Positions 24,776 to 32,859 of a DNA stretch of 53,307 nt are shown one piece after another. The first letter of the stretch is position 1; each line of letters opens with the position of its first letter. This DNA is from Deltaproteobacteria bacterium. GTDB taxonomy: Bacteria; Desulfobacterota; DSM-4660; Desulfatiglandales; HGW-15. A model generated the notes under the pieces. The model saw only the letters and a list, made by a program, of their open reading frames with translations. It was not told the origin of the DNA and did no database searches. The stretch is from contig JAFDHB010000005.1 in NCBI GenBank assembly GCA_019308985.1, positions 1 to 53,307 of the forward strand. The letters are read 5' to 3'. The position numbers and the translations under genes were made by a program.

Positions 24776-25055
24776 ATGGCTTCGTAAAAAGTCCAATTTC
24801 TGCGTTGCGCTTCATCCCTGCCCCGTTAAATGGGTGGTCTTGGTGTAGAACCAAAGGTCGAGAGAGGCGTGGAAACATCATGCCTTCACCTGCATTCGAT
24901 TCTGAGTTATTTAACGGGGTAAATGATTGCGGCGTAGGTTAAGTACGTCTCTCGAAGATACCGCCGATTTGTGGCGGTGATCACACGAGATTCGCGCGCC
25001 TTGAACTTGAAGCTTTTTACTTTGCCATCCCAATTTTGACTTTTTACGAAGCCAT
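24776..25055. mobile_element. MITE-like element with 18-bp terminal inverted repeats
   Basis: The 280-bp element begins with ATGGCTTCGTAAAAAGTC (24776-24793) and ends with its exact inverse complement (25038-25055). Both ends are flanked by the 8-bp direct repeat CAATCTTG (24768-24775 and 25056-25063), a clear target-site duplication. Inside is a second inverted pair (24821-24831 with 24909-24919), so the RNA could fold into a long hairpin. No transposase is encoded. It is inserted between the moaD-like gene and the ribosome site of the first binding-protein gene, so it may uncouple or modulate downstream expression. The parent transposase family is not identifiable from this window. Confidence 0.88.
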
Positions 25056-25081
25056 CAATCTTGGAACAGGAGGAGAAAGCT

Positions 25082-26287
25082 ATGAGAAGCATTACACTTA
25101 GATTGGGCATTGTGTTGATTTTCATCGGCCTCTTGGTAACCATCCCGCCGGCCCATTCCAAGGATAAGATCCGAATTGGATTTTCGATGGCCTTGACAGG
25201 CATCTACTCCCAGGGAGCCACCAGTCAGATCAATGCCTACAAGCTATGGGAAGAAATCGTAAACGAGCAGGGAGGAATCTTTGTCAGGGACATGGGCAAG
25301 AAGCTCCCTGTAGAGTTTGTATACTATGATGACAAGAGTTCACCTGAAACCGCGGTCAAGGTCTATGAAAAGCTCATAACCCAGGACAAGGTTGACCTCG
25401 TATTTACTCCATGGGGGACAACCATTCACTTTGCAATTGCCTCTCTGGCCGAGAAATACCGATACCCAATGGTTGGAACCACGGCCGCCTCCGTCAAGCT
25501 GAGGGACATAAAGAGCCGGTATTTCTGGTTCGTTACTTCCTGTATTCCAGACAGGCAAATGCAGGCCCTGGTGGATCTGTTGAGTTTCTTGAACATTAAT
25601 ACAGTAGCCATAATCTATGTCCAGGATCTCTTCCCCAGGGAAAACCTCCAGTTCCTTAGGCCCGCCCTGAAACGGGCCGGGATCAAGACAGTGCTCTTGA
25701 AGGACTACCCGATCGGTGCAAAAGACCTTACGGTGCTTCTCTCCGATGTCAAGGCCAAGAACCCCGATGCGCTGATCGCCCTGTCCTATCCTGCGGATTC
25801 TTTTCTGTTGACCGGCCAGGTACAAGGAGTTATGGTCAATCCAGGATTTCTCTTCGAGCTGGTTGGGCCGTCCATAGCAGCTTTCGGAAAGGTCTTCGGC
25901 ACGGCTGCCGAGGGTATAGCCACCATGGGTCACTGGAGCCCAAAGGCGCCCTGGCCTGGGGCAAGGGAGTTTGAGGCCAGGTATATCAATAGGTGGAAAA
26001 CACGGCCCGACTATCTGGATTCCATTGAGGCCTTTGTCGGATGCCAAATTGTGCAACAGGCCATAGAAAAGGCCGGCACCCTTGACAGGGAAAAGATCCG
26101 GGATGTCATAGCAAACAGCGAGTTTACCACCATCGCCGGGCCCATAAAGTTTACATGCACCGAGAACAGGCTCACACCGAGCATGATCCTGCAATACCAG
26201 AAAGGAGACCTGGAGATTATCTGGCCAAGGGAGGTAGCCACGGCGAAACCCTTGTTTCCCAAGCCTCCCTGGCCCAAGAAGAAGTAA
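25082..26287 (+). CDS. Branched-chain-amino-acid-type ABC transporter binding protein, copy 1
   Basis: This 401-residue periplasmic binding protein has a signal peptide (to about PPAHSKD) and the type I fold of LivJ/LivK-like receptors, with IRIGFSMALTGIYSQGA at the start and VEFVYYDDKSSPETAVKVYEKLI after it. Family members near LivHMGF often bind aromatic acids or amides rather than leucine. The ATG at 25082 is preceded by AGGAGGAG. A close paralogue follows at 26367, so the locus has two receptors for one permease. The MITE-like element ends 26 bp upstream. Confidence 0.9.
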   Translation: MRSITLRLGIVLIFIGLLVTIPPAHSKDKIRIGFSMALTGIYSQGATSQINAYKLWEEIVNEQGGIFVRDMGKKLPVEFVYYDDKSSPETAVKVYEKLITQDKVDLVFTPWGTTIHFAIASLAEKYRYPMVGTTAASVKLRDIKSRYFWFVTSCIPDRQMQALVDLLSFLNINTVAIIYVQDLFPRENLQFLRPALKRAGIKTVLLKDYPIGAKDLTVLLSDVKAKNPDALIALSYPADSFLLTGQVQGVMVNPGFLFELVGPSIAAFGKVFGTAAEGIATMGHWSPKAPWPGAREFEARYINRWKTRPDYLDSIEAFVGCQIVQQAIEKAGTLDREKIRDVIANSEFTTIAGPIKFTCTENRLTPSMILQYQKGDLEIIWPREVATAKPLFPKPPWPKKK

Positions 26288-26366
26288 GAAGAGGTCGCTC
26301 TTTTAGTGTAGACGGAGCCCGCCGATCCGGTGGGGAATCAGTAGCCATTCAAAAAGGAGGGTTGCA

Positions 26367-27581
26367 ATGGAAAACAGGAAGGTTTCATGGGTTGTCCTGG
26401 TGGTTTTCACAATTTTGGCCTTAGGGCTTTCCGGTATGCCACCGCACCGCGTGCTGGCCAAAGACGCTATCACAGTCGGGTTTTCCATGTCTTTGACTGG
26501 CAAGTATGCCCCCGGGGCTGCGGGCCAGATGCAGGCCTATCAACTCTGGCAAGAGGTGGTGAACGAAAAAGGGGGCATCTACGTCAAGAAGTACGGAAAG
26601 AAGCTCCCCGTGAAATTCGTCTACTATGACGACAAGAGTTCCGCAGACACGGCCGTGCGGGTCTACGAGAAGCTAATCACCAAGGACAAGGTGGATGTGC
26701 TCCTTTCCCCTTACGGCACTTCCATACATTTTGCGGTCGCCCCCCTCGCCGAAAAATACAGGGTCCCGATCGTGGGGAGTACCGCTGCCTCGGTGAAGCT
26801 GAGGGATATCAAGACCCGGTACTTCTGGTTCATAACTTCAGCCGTGCCCGACAGGCAGATGAAGGCCCTGGTAGACTTACTGAAGCACTTGAACATCAAG
26901 AATATCGCCATCATTTACGCGCAAGAGCTTTTCCCAAGGGAGAACCTTCAATTTCTCGAGCCCTATGTCAAGGAGGCAGGCTTCAACGTGTTGCTCAAGA
27001 AAGACTACCCCATGGGAGCAAAGGACCTGACAACTCTCCTCTCCCAGGTCAAGGCCAAGAACCCCCAGGCAGTGATCGCTCTCTGTTATCCGGCGGGCGC
27101 ATTCACCATCACCTCTCAGGCCCAGGAGGTAGGCCTCAACCCGGACTTCTTCTTCGAGCTGGTAGGACCGGCCGTGGTGGTTTTCGGTCCCAAGTTCGGT
27201 GCGGCCACCGAGGGTATCGCCACCATGGGTCACTGGAGCCCCAAAGGCAGGTGGCCGGGAGCAAGGGAGTTCTATGACAGGTACCTTGCCAGGTTCAAGA
27301 CAAAGCCGGACTACCTTAATTCTGTTCTTTCTTACACGGAATGCCAGATTATTGAGCAGGCCGTCGAGGGTGTGGGAAGTTTTGATCATGAAAAGCTGAG
27401 AGACTATATTGCCAACAACGAATTTCAAACCATCAATGGGCCCATAAAATTCTCCGGACTTGAAAATATTCGAACCCCCAGCATGATCCTCCAGTGGCAG
27501 AAAGGGGAACTGGAAATCATCTGGCCCAAGGAGACGGCTACGGCAGAGCCTCTGTACCCGAAACCCCCGTGGCCCAAGTAG
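26367..27581 (+). CDS. Branched-chain-amino-acid-type ABC transporter binding protein, copy 2
   Basis: This 404-residue protein is a close paralogue of the preceding receptor, sharing long identical stretches (for example EGIATMGHWSPK and PKPPWPK near the end). A signal peptide ends near HRVLAKD. It lies 79 bp after copy 1 and 12 bp before livH, with an AAAGGAGG ribosome site. The pair most likely arose by tandem duplication and may recognise related substrates. Ligand identity is unknown. Confidence 0.9.
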   Translation: MENRKVSWVVLVVFTILALGLSGMPPHRVLAKDAITVGFSMSLTGKYAPGAAGQMQAYQLWQEVVNEKGGIYVKKYGKKLPVKFVYYDDKSSADTAVRVYEKLITKDKVDVLLSPYGTSIHFAVAPLAEKYRVPIVGSTAASVKLRDIKTRYFWFITSAVPDRQMKALVDLLKHLNIKNIAIIYAQELFPRENLQFLEPYVKEAGFNVLLKKDYPMGAKDLTTLLSQVKAKNPQAVIALCYPAGAFTITSQAQEVGLNPDFFFELVGPAVVVFGPKFGAATEGIATMGHWSPKGRWPGAREFYDRYLARFKTKPDYLNSVLSYTECQIIEQAVEGVGSFDHEKLRDYIANNEFQTINGPIKFSGLENIRTPSMILQWQKGELEIIWPKETATAEPLYPKPPWPK

Positions 27582-27593
27582 GCGACTGATCCA

Positions 27594-28478
27594 ATGGAAC
27601 TTGAACGCATCCTGCAGGTACTTTTTGCAGGACTCATAATCGGCGGTATTTACGCGCTTATTGCATTGGGGCTGAACCTGATTTACGGTACCATGCGGCT
27701 CCTCAATATCGCCCATGGCGAGCTGATTATGTTGGGGGCTTACGCGACTTACTGGCTCTACACGCTCTATGGTGTAAGTCCCCTTGTCTCCATGGTGCTG
27801 GTGTCAGGCCTTTGCGCACTCCTAGGTCTGGTTGTCTGCCGGTCCATCTTTCTGCCTATCATAAGGACCTCCAAATCGATCGCTGTTCTTGAGTCAAATT
27901 CCCTCCTGATATTCTTCGGGCTTTCGGTCATCTTTTCAAATGCGGCATCCTTGCTCTGGACAGCGGACATAAGGGGGTACTCCTACATGACGAAAGTCTT
28001 CCATATTGGAGGTGTTCCCCTGATGCAGAACCGGCTCCTGGCATTCATGGTGGCAGTTGCGGTCTGCATAGTCTCCTACCTTTTGCTGCAGAAGACCATG
28101 CTCGGCAAAGCGATTCGTGCCCTCATCCAAGACAGGGAGGCTTCACAGCTCGTCGGAATCAATGCACCGTTCATTTACGTATTCAGCTTCTGTCTGGGGT
28201 TCGCAATGGCTGGCCTGGCAGGATGTCTGCTTAGCATGTTTTATGAGATAACTCCCTTTATGGGGCTACCCTATACGATCGTGGCTTTTATTGTAATCGT
28301 CCTGGGGGGGCTCGGTAATATCCTGGGGAGCCTGCTTGGCGGTTTTCTCTTGGGCCTCCTGGAAACAGTCGGCGTAAGCATCACCTCTCCCGGACTTCGC
28401 CCCATACTGAGTTATTCAGTTTTCATTCTCATCATTCTTATCCGGCCCAAGGGGATCTTCGGAAGGGGGGTCTACTAA
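27594..28478 (+). CDS. livH: ABC transporter permease LivH
   Basis: The 294-residue integral membrane protein has about eight hydrophobic segments and LivH landmarks: GGIYALIALGLNLIYGTMRLLNIAHGE at the start (a split of that motif covers residues 18-43) and the EAA-like region GKAIRALIQDREASQLVGIN. It pairs with LivM to form the import channel. It starts 12 bases after the second receptor gene and ends three bases before livM, so the genes form one operon. Confidence 0.92.
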   Translation: MELERILQVLFAGLIIGGIYALIALGLNLIYGTMRLLNIAHGELIMLGAYATYWLYTLYGVSPLVSMVLVSGLCALLGLVVCRSIFLPIIRTSKSIAVLESNSLLIFFGLSVIFSNAASLLWTADIRGYSYMTKVFHIGGVPLMQNRLLAFMVAVAVCIVSYLLLQKTMLGKAIRALIQDREASQLVGINAPFIYVFSFCLGFAMAGLAGCLLSMFYEITPFMGLPYTIVAFIVIVLGGLGNILGSLLGGFLLGLLETVGVSITSPGLRPILSYSVFILIILIRPKGIFGRGVY

Positions 28479-28481
28479 CCC

Positions 28482-29399
28482 ATGGGAAAAGGGGCAGTGC
28501 TCCGTGGGCTGGTGGGGATCGTCCTCCTATTTCTCTGCCTTGTACCGGCCTTTGCTTCTGATTACCTCATTTCTCTTTTTCTGGACCTCCTCATGTGGAT
28601 TGCCCTTGCCGAGAGTTGGATCATCCTCTCGGGCTACACGGGCTATATTTCACTAGGACATTCTGCTTTTTTCGGTCTGGGCGCCTACTTCATGGCAATG
28701 ACCTGGACCCATGTCCCTTACGCAGTTTCTGTCATATCCGGTGGGTTGGTGTGTGTTGCTTTCGCCTTTGCCATCGGTTTTGCCTTTCTTAGGGTGCGGG
28801 GCCCCTACTTTGTCATTCTTACCCTGGGTCTAAGTGAGTTCACGAAGTTCCTCTTCATCAACCTGGAGATAAAGCTTGGGGGAACCGTGGGTAGGATTCT
28901 CATGATGGCTCCCAGGCTGGAGACTCTATATTATTCCGTTCTGGTAGTGGGGACGGCTGCCACGCTTGCAGCGTATCTTGTCAAAAACTCGCGCTTTGGA
29001 ATGGGATTGTTCAGCATTAAGGAAGACGAAGATGCCGCCAACTCCCTTGGAATCAACACGAGCCTTTACAAGTGGCTTGCATTCGGTATCAGCGCATTTT
29101 TCCCGGGAATGGTGGGGGCGATCCTCGCTCTGAGGCGTTCTTACATTGATCCCTACACGGTTTTCAATCCCCTGGTTTCATTCCAGGTGATTGTCATGGC
29201 CTTCCTGGGAGGGTTTCAAGATGTAGAAGGAGCCCTGCTGGGAGCAGTCGTGCTAACATTGGTTTCAGAGGCCCTCTGGGCCAGATATCCCTATTACTAC
29301 ATGATAATTCTTGGTGCGATCATAATCCTTGTTGTCAAATTTATGCCCCTCGGGGTGCTCCACCCGATCAAGAAAAAACTCGTGAGAGGGCCCCGTTGA
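28482..29399 (+). CDS. livM: ABC transporter permease LivM
   Basis: This 305-residue membrane protein has the LivM pattern SGYTGYISLGHSAFFGLGAY and an EAA-like loop with FSIKEDEDAANSLGIN. About eight to nine hydrophobic helices are predicted. It forms the heterodimeric channel with LivH. Its stop overlaps the livG start. Confidence 0.92.
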   Translation: MGKGAVLRGLVGIVLLFLCLVPAFASDYLISLFLDLLMWIALAESWIILSGYTGYISLGHSAFFGLGAYFMAMTWTHVPYAVSVISGGLVCVAFAFAIGFAFLRVRGPYFVILTLGLSEFTKFLFINLEIKLGGTVGRILMMAPRLETLYYSVLVVGTAATLAAYLVKNSRFGMGLFSIKEDEDAANSLGINTSLYKWLAFGISAFFPGMVGAILALRRSYIDPYTVFNPLVSFQVIVMAFLGGFQDVEGALLGAVVLTLVSEALWARYPYYYMIILGAIIILVVKFMPLGVLHPIKKKLVRGPR

Positions 29400-30139
29400 A
29401 AGATATGAAGATACTTGAAGCCATACACGTATCAAAGAGCTTCGGAGGGCTCAGGGCCCTGGATGAAGTAGATATAACCGTAATGGAGGGAGAGATCGTC
29501 GGCCTGATTGGTGCGAACGGTGCGGGGAAAACAACACTGTTCAGCGTCGTCAGCGGCACCTATGCTCCCACGTCCGGCAGTGTCTTATTCAAAGGAGAAG
29601 AGATCACCGGCATGAGGCCTTACCAGATTTGCAGGAGGGGTCTTGCTCGCACCTATCAGGTGGTAAAGCCCTTTCGTAACATGACGGTCCTCCGAAATGT
29701 CATGATCGGCAAGCTTTTTGGGAAAGACTGCCTCAAGGCCACTGACAAAGCTGAAGAAGAGGCTATGAAAATCCTCCAATTTTTGGGTCTTGCTGAAAAG
29801 GCTTACATGCCTGCCGGAGGTCTGGGCCTTGCCGACCACAAGAGGCTTGAGCTTGCAAGGTGCCTGGCGGCCAACCCTGAGCTTCTGTTACTGGATGAGG
29901 TCTTGGCCGGTCTGACCCTGACCGAGACGGCTGAAGCCATGGATATGGTAAGGAAGGTACATCAGGAACTGCACGTAACCATCTTGATGGTCGAGCATGT
30001 CATGAAGGCGGTCACGGGTCTTTGCAACCGAATCGTGGTCCTGCACTACGGGAGGAAAATCGCAGAAGGAACGCCCGAGGAGATCACCAAAGATCCAAAG
30101 GTGATTGAAGCATATCTGGGGGAGAGTCTTGATGCCTGA
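29396..30139 (+). CDS. livG: ABC transporter ATPase LivG
   Basis: The 247-residue ATPase has Walker A GANGAGKTT, a Q-loop, the LivG-type GLARTYQVV segment, Walker B LLLLDEVLAGL and the switch histidine in VEHVM. The signature region reads GLGLADHKRLELAR in place of a full LSGGQ, a variation seen in LivG-like subunits. Start is TTG at 29396 overlapping the livM stop, with GAGAGGG six bases before; an ATG at 29405 is an alternative. Confidence 0.9.
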   Translation: MKDMKILEAIHVSKSFGGLRALDEVDITVMEGEIVGLIGANGAGKTTLFSVVSGTYAPTSGSVLFKGEEITGMRPYQICRRGLARTYQVVKPFRNMTVLRNVMIGKLFGKDCLKATDKAEEEAMKILQFLGLAEKAYMPAGGLGLADHKRLELARCLAANPELLLLDEVLAGLTLTETAEAMDMVRKVHQELHVTILMVEHVMKAVTGLCNRIVVLHYGRKIAEGTPEEITKDPKVIEAYLGESLDA

Positions 30140-30869
30140 TACCTTGGAAAAGGAAAGGCAATACCTGCTGGATGTCCGCGGAGTTTCGGTGTTTTACGAG
30201 ACTATTCAGGCGATCTGGGAAATTTCTTTTACCGTGGCGGAAGGCTCGGTTACTGCCCTGGTAGGTTCAAACGGGGCAGGCAAGACAGCGATTATGAAAA
30301 GCATAGCAGGCATCTTGCCCCTATCCCAGGGTAGCATTTTTTTCGGAGATCAACCCCTTGAGAGGTTGGCGCCCCATGAGCGTGTTGAAAGGGGGATTTC
30401 CCTGGTCCCGGAAGGCCGCAAGATCTTTCCCTATCTGACGGTTCTGGAGAACCTTGAAATCGGTGCCTATAACAGGAAGGCCCGCAAGAGACTAAGCCAG
30501 ACCCTGGATGAGATCTTCCGATTATTTCCTCCCCTGGCAGCCAGGAGAAACCAGCTCGGGGTGTCACTCTCAGGAGGGGAGCAGCAAATGCTGGCGATCG
30601 GCAGGGGCCTGATGTCTGTGCCGAGACTGCTGATGCTGGATGAGCCATCCCTGGGTCTTGCACCGATCGTGGTAAAGCTTGTGTTTGAGATCGTGAAAAA
30701 GATAAATGAAGAAGGTGTCACCATACTGCTCGTGGAGCAAAACGTGCGCCAGACCTTGCAACATGCCCAGACCGCCTATGTGCTGGAAACTGGGAGAATA
30801 ACTCTCCAGGGAATGGGGAGCGAGTTGCTGGATGACCCTTACATCAAGAAAGCTTACCTCGGGCTCTAA
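30132..30869 (+). CDS. livF: ABC transporter ATPase LivF
   Basis: This 245-residue ATPase has Walker A GSNGAGKT, the LivF-typical RISLVPEGRKIFPYLTVLENLEIGA region (here with GISLVPEGRKIFPYL), signature LSGGEQQMLAIGRGLM and Walker B LLMLDEPSLGLAP. The ATG at 30132 overlaps the livG stop by eight bases and has GGGGGAGAG upstream. It is the last gene of the transporter operon; strong hairpins follow. Confidence 0.92.
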   Translation: MPDTLEKERQYLLDVRGVSVFYETIQAIWEISFTVAEGSVTALVGSNGAGKTAIMKSIAGILPLSQGSIFFGDQPLERLAPHERVERGISLVPEGRKIFPYLTVLENLEIGAYNRKARKRLSQTLDEIFRLFPPLAARRNQLGVSLSGGEQQMLAIGRGLMSVPRLLMLDEPSLGLAPIVVKLVFEIVKKINEEGVTILLVEQNVRQTLQHAQTAYVLETGRITLQGMGSELLDDPYIKKAYLGL

Positions 30870-30938
30870 AGCCAGCGGAGTCATCCATTAGGGGGATCTG
30901 CTCCGATCTCCATAAGTGTCATTCCAGGGACGTAGATT

Positions 30939-30985
30939 CACAAATAAAGTATCCATCCCACGAAGGGGTGGATACTTTATTTGTA
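30939..30985. repeat. Large hairpin 1 after livF
   Basis: A 20-base arm (30940-30959) pairs with 30965-30984 with a single G-U wobble around a 5-base loop, and one more T-A pair extends the stem. It follows livF by about 70 bp and would form a very stable RNA hairpin. It could protect or end the liv transcript. A U-tract is lacking, so a REP-like repeat is as likely as a terminator. Confidence 0.65.
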
Positions 30986-30991
30986 AACATT

Positions 30992-31043
30992 GGGTCAGAC
31001 CTACACAATTGACAAAGAATAGTCAATTGTGTAGGTCTGACCC
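30992..31043. repeat. Large hairpin 2 (perfect 22-bp inverted repeat)
   Basis: The arms 30992-31013 and 31022-31043 are perfect inverse complements separated by eight bases. The arm begins GGGTCAGACC, a sequence I associate with REP-like palindromes mobilised by IS200-type (RAYT) transposases, though none is encoded here. It lies seven bases after hairpin 1, so the two make a tandem palindrome array. Confidence 0.65.
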
Positions 31044-31173
31044 TGCATCTACTGGGCCTTAATGGTGCCGCCATCTTAGACTCTGGCGTCTTTGAATTAG
31101 CAGGCAGCGATAGATCTGAGAGAAAAAGAACGACCAGGGTTGAACCAAGAATTATTTTGAAAGATTCTTTCAT
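31044..31173 (-). pseudogene. Truncated secreted-protein gene, signal peptide only
   Basis: An ATG at 31173 opens a frame that starts MKESFKIILGSTLVVLFLS, a convincing signal peptide, then a short polar stretch, and then runs straight into the palindromic repeats. No domain follows. It looks like the 5' end of a gene for an exported protein that was cut off by the repeat element. The evidence is only the leader-like sequence. Confidence 0.35.
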
Positions 31174-31496
31174 TCCCCATTACACCTAATAACGGAGGTG
31201 AAAAAGCGCAAGTGATCCTATGGCATAACCTTGCAAAGAAACCCCAATAGATCTTGCTATGTATTCGGCCGCTTCCTCATGCGTTGTTTCTGAATTGTCA
31301 AGCCCAAAATTGGAGTGGGTCAAAGCAAGTTTTTCATGCTGCCTCTCTCCACTCGATTTTACTTTGGGATTGAGGGTTTACCTCTAGGCGAAGCAGCCGG
31401 GCTTGGCGCCTCCTTTCAGTCGTCTCCTGAAGGATGTGTTCGGCCTGGCTATTGTGCTTTTGTTCCAGGGACGCAGATTCATAAATGAATCATTCC

Positions 31497-31525
31497 TTGA
31501 CAAGCGCAATGATAAGCCATATATA
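31497..31525 (+). promoter_or_regulatory. Sigma-70 promoter for the EF-Tu-domain-like gene
   Basis: TTGACA (31497-31502) and TATATA (31520-31525) are separated by exactly 17 bp, a near-consensus pair 62 bp before the ATG at 31587. A GAAAGGAGG ribosome site precedes that ATG. Confidence 0.75.
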
Positions 31526-31586
31526 TTAAACTTGATTTTGCTAACCTGACTTTTAGTTAGTTGTCTTTTAGAAAGGAGGTTTTACT

Positions 31587-31850
31587 ATGGCTGAAGAACC
31601 GGTAGGGGTAGTGGTAAAATTCTTTGCAAAGCCCAGCGTAGCCGCCGTAGAAGTGACCCAGGGGACCATTAAGAAGGGGGATATTCTCAAGTACAAGGGC
31701 CACACCACAGATTTCTCAGAAGAAGTAACCAGCATGGAAAAAGATAACCAATCGATTGAGGAGGCCAAGCCTGGTGATCTCGTGGGGATCAAGGTCAAGG
31801 AAAGGGTAAGGGAGAACGATAAGGTTTACAAGGTGGTGGAGGAGTCCTGA
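31587..31850 (+). CDS. EF-Tu domain 2-like small protein
   Basis: The 87-residue protein has the beta-barrel pattern of translation-factor domain II: VVKFFAKPSVAAVEV, GTIKKGDILKYKG and EEAKPGDLVGIKVKERV. It lacks a GTPase domain. Such free-standing proteins are common in anaerobic bacteria and archaea and are annotated only as translation elongation factor-like. It has its own strong promoter and ribosome site. Its 3' end overlaps the convergent gene on the other strand by 25 bases. Confidence 0.78.
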   Translation: MAEEPVGVVVKFFAKPSVAAVEVTQGTIKKGDILKYKGHTTDFSEEVTSMEKDNQSIEEAKPGDLVGIKVKERVRENDKVYKVVEES

Positions 31851-32368
31851 ATCATTTCCAAGGCCTTTGGGATCAGCTTCCTGATCAACTCCTCCTTTTC
31901 CAAGGTGCTCGCAGCGCAAAAAGCCTCGTAGGCCGGATGATTCGGGCTGAGGGTCGGGGTGTCTGCCCTCAGGCCCGGCGCCAACCTTTCAAAATCAACA
32001 ACGAGCTCCACCAGGGTTGATTCTTCGCCCGGATAACTTTCCAACCACCCCAGTCTCTTCATATATTCGTAACGTATCAGGTCCAGCAGAAAAAGGTGTC
32101 GATCCATTACCGCGATCTGTTCTTTGGGCGGCAGTTCATTGAAATCAAAGGCCGAGCCCATTCCGATCACGTTCATTATCAGGTCAAGCAAGTAGAATGA
32201 ACTCTTGTTCCTGCCCTCGGCGAGGAAAGCAAGGGTCTTGTCTGAAATTTGTTCGATAGTGGTTCCAGGGCCGAAAGATTCACCAAACCGGCTCTCCCAG
32301 TTCCTAAAGGCGCGCTTTGTATGCCGCTCTAATCTAGCATCATTTAAGTGGATCACTTTGTCTGACAT
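31826..32368 (-). CDS. Conserved hypothetical protein
   Basis: The 180-residue protein is soluble, with no signal peptide, membrane segment or recognisable catalytic motif; it is mostly charged helices. I do not recognise its family. An ATG at 32368 is preferred; a TTG six codons upstream is possible. It lies 33 bp after the L7/L12-like gene on the same strand, so the two are probably co-transcribed. Confidence 0.6.
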   Translation of the reverse strand: MSDKVIHLNDARLERHTKRAFRNWESRFGESFGPGTTIEQISDKTLAFLAEGRNKSSFYLLDLIMNVIGMGSAFDFNELPPKEQIAVMDRHLFLLDLIRYEYMKRLGWLESYPGEESTLVELVVDFERLAPGLRADTPTLSPNHPAYEAFCAASTLEKEELIRKLIPKALEMIQDSSTTL

Positions 32369-32401
32369 ATGTTCCGTGCCTGTCAAGCGGAATCCGCTCC
32401 C

Positions 32402-32755
32402 TTAATCGAGATGATGACCGCACCTCCGGCAACTTCGTTCCTTAAGCTGCATATAACCGCATTCCGGGCACCTGGTAAAGCAGTCCATCGGCTTTATCTC
32501 AACCGGCTTGAGATATCTGTGGTCTTCTTCTGTCACGCCGTCATCTTGTATCCTCACTTTACCTCCTGCCGCCTGTACCGCCTCGGCATAGTTCCGGGCA
32601 AGGGCGAGTGGCATATTCTTCTTCAACGTAATCGGCGCCCTCTGAATCATGGTCTCCACTGCTTCAGCCTCAACCCCCAGCCTTGACAAGTTTGCCTTGA
32701 AGAGACCTTCGCTAACCCGCAGGCTCACAAAGACAACCCGGTACTTCTTCTCCAT
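32402..32755 (-). CDS. Ribosomal L7/L12 C-terminal-like domain with zinc ribbon
   Basis: In this 117-residue protein the first 70 residues resemble the C-terminal domain of ribosomal protein L7/L12 (a V..TMIQRAPITLKKNMPLALA helix and AVQAAGGKVRI). The C-terminus carries CPECGY and CRRCG, a zinc ribbon. The domain combination suggests an RNA- or ribosome-related small protein, but its function is unknown. It lies about 100 bp after pyrG on the same strand. Confidence 0.65.
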   Translation of the reverse strand: MEKKYRVVFVSLRVSEGLFKANLSRLGVEAEAVETMIQRAPITLKKNMPLALARNYAEAVQAAGGKVRIQDDGVTEEDHRYLKPVEIKPMDCFTRCPECGYMQLKERSCRRCGHHLD

Positions 32756-32859
32756 TCCCTATCACCGCGCATCCAACTCATCTTGTATCCAACAAACTTT
32801 CTTTGAACAAGGCATAGTAAGGATACTCACCAGGAGTGTGTTCCATCACAGCCGGCGGT

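Larger units (their letters stand above)
30922..31496. repeat. Direct-repeat pair and intergenic region after livF
   Basis: A motif TTCCAGGGACGTAGATTCA at 30922-30940 recurs with small changes at 31463-31481 (TTCCAGGGACGCAGATTCA), in the same orientation. The interval holds the two large hairpins, a truncated coding fragment and otherwise no gene. The arrangement suggests an inserted or decayed repeat element bounded by these copies. Confidence 0.5.

Noticed and set aside
31221..31235. Third sigma-54 promoter (TGGCA...TTGCA)
   Set aside because: The GG and GC pairs are only 9 bp apart instead of 10 and no gene follows at the right distance.
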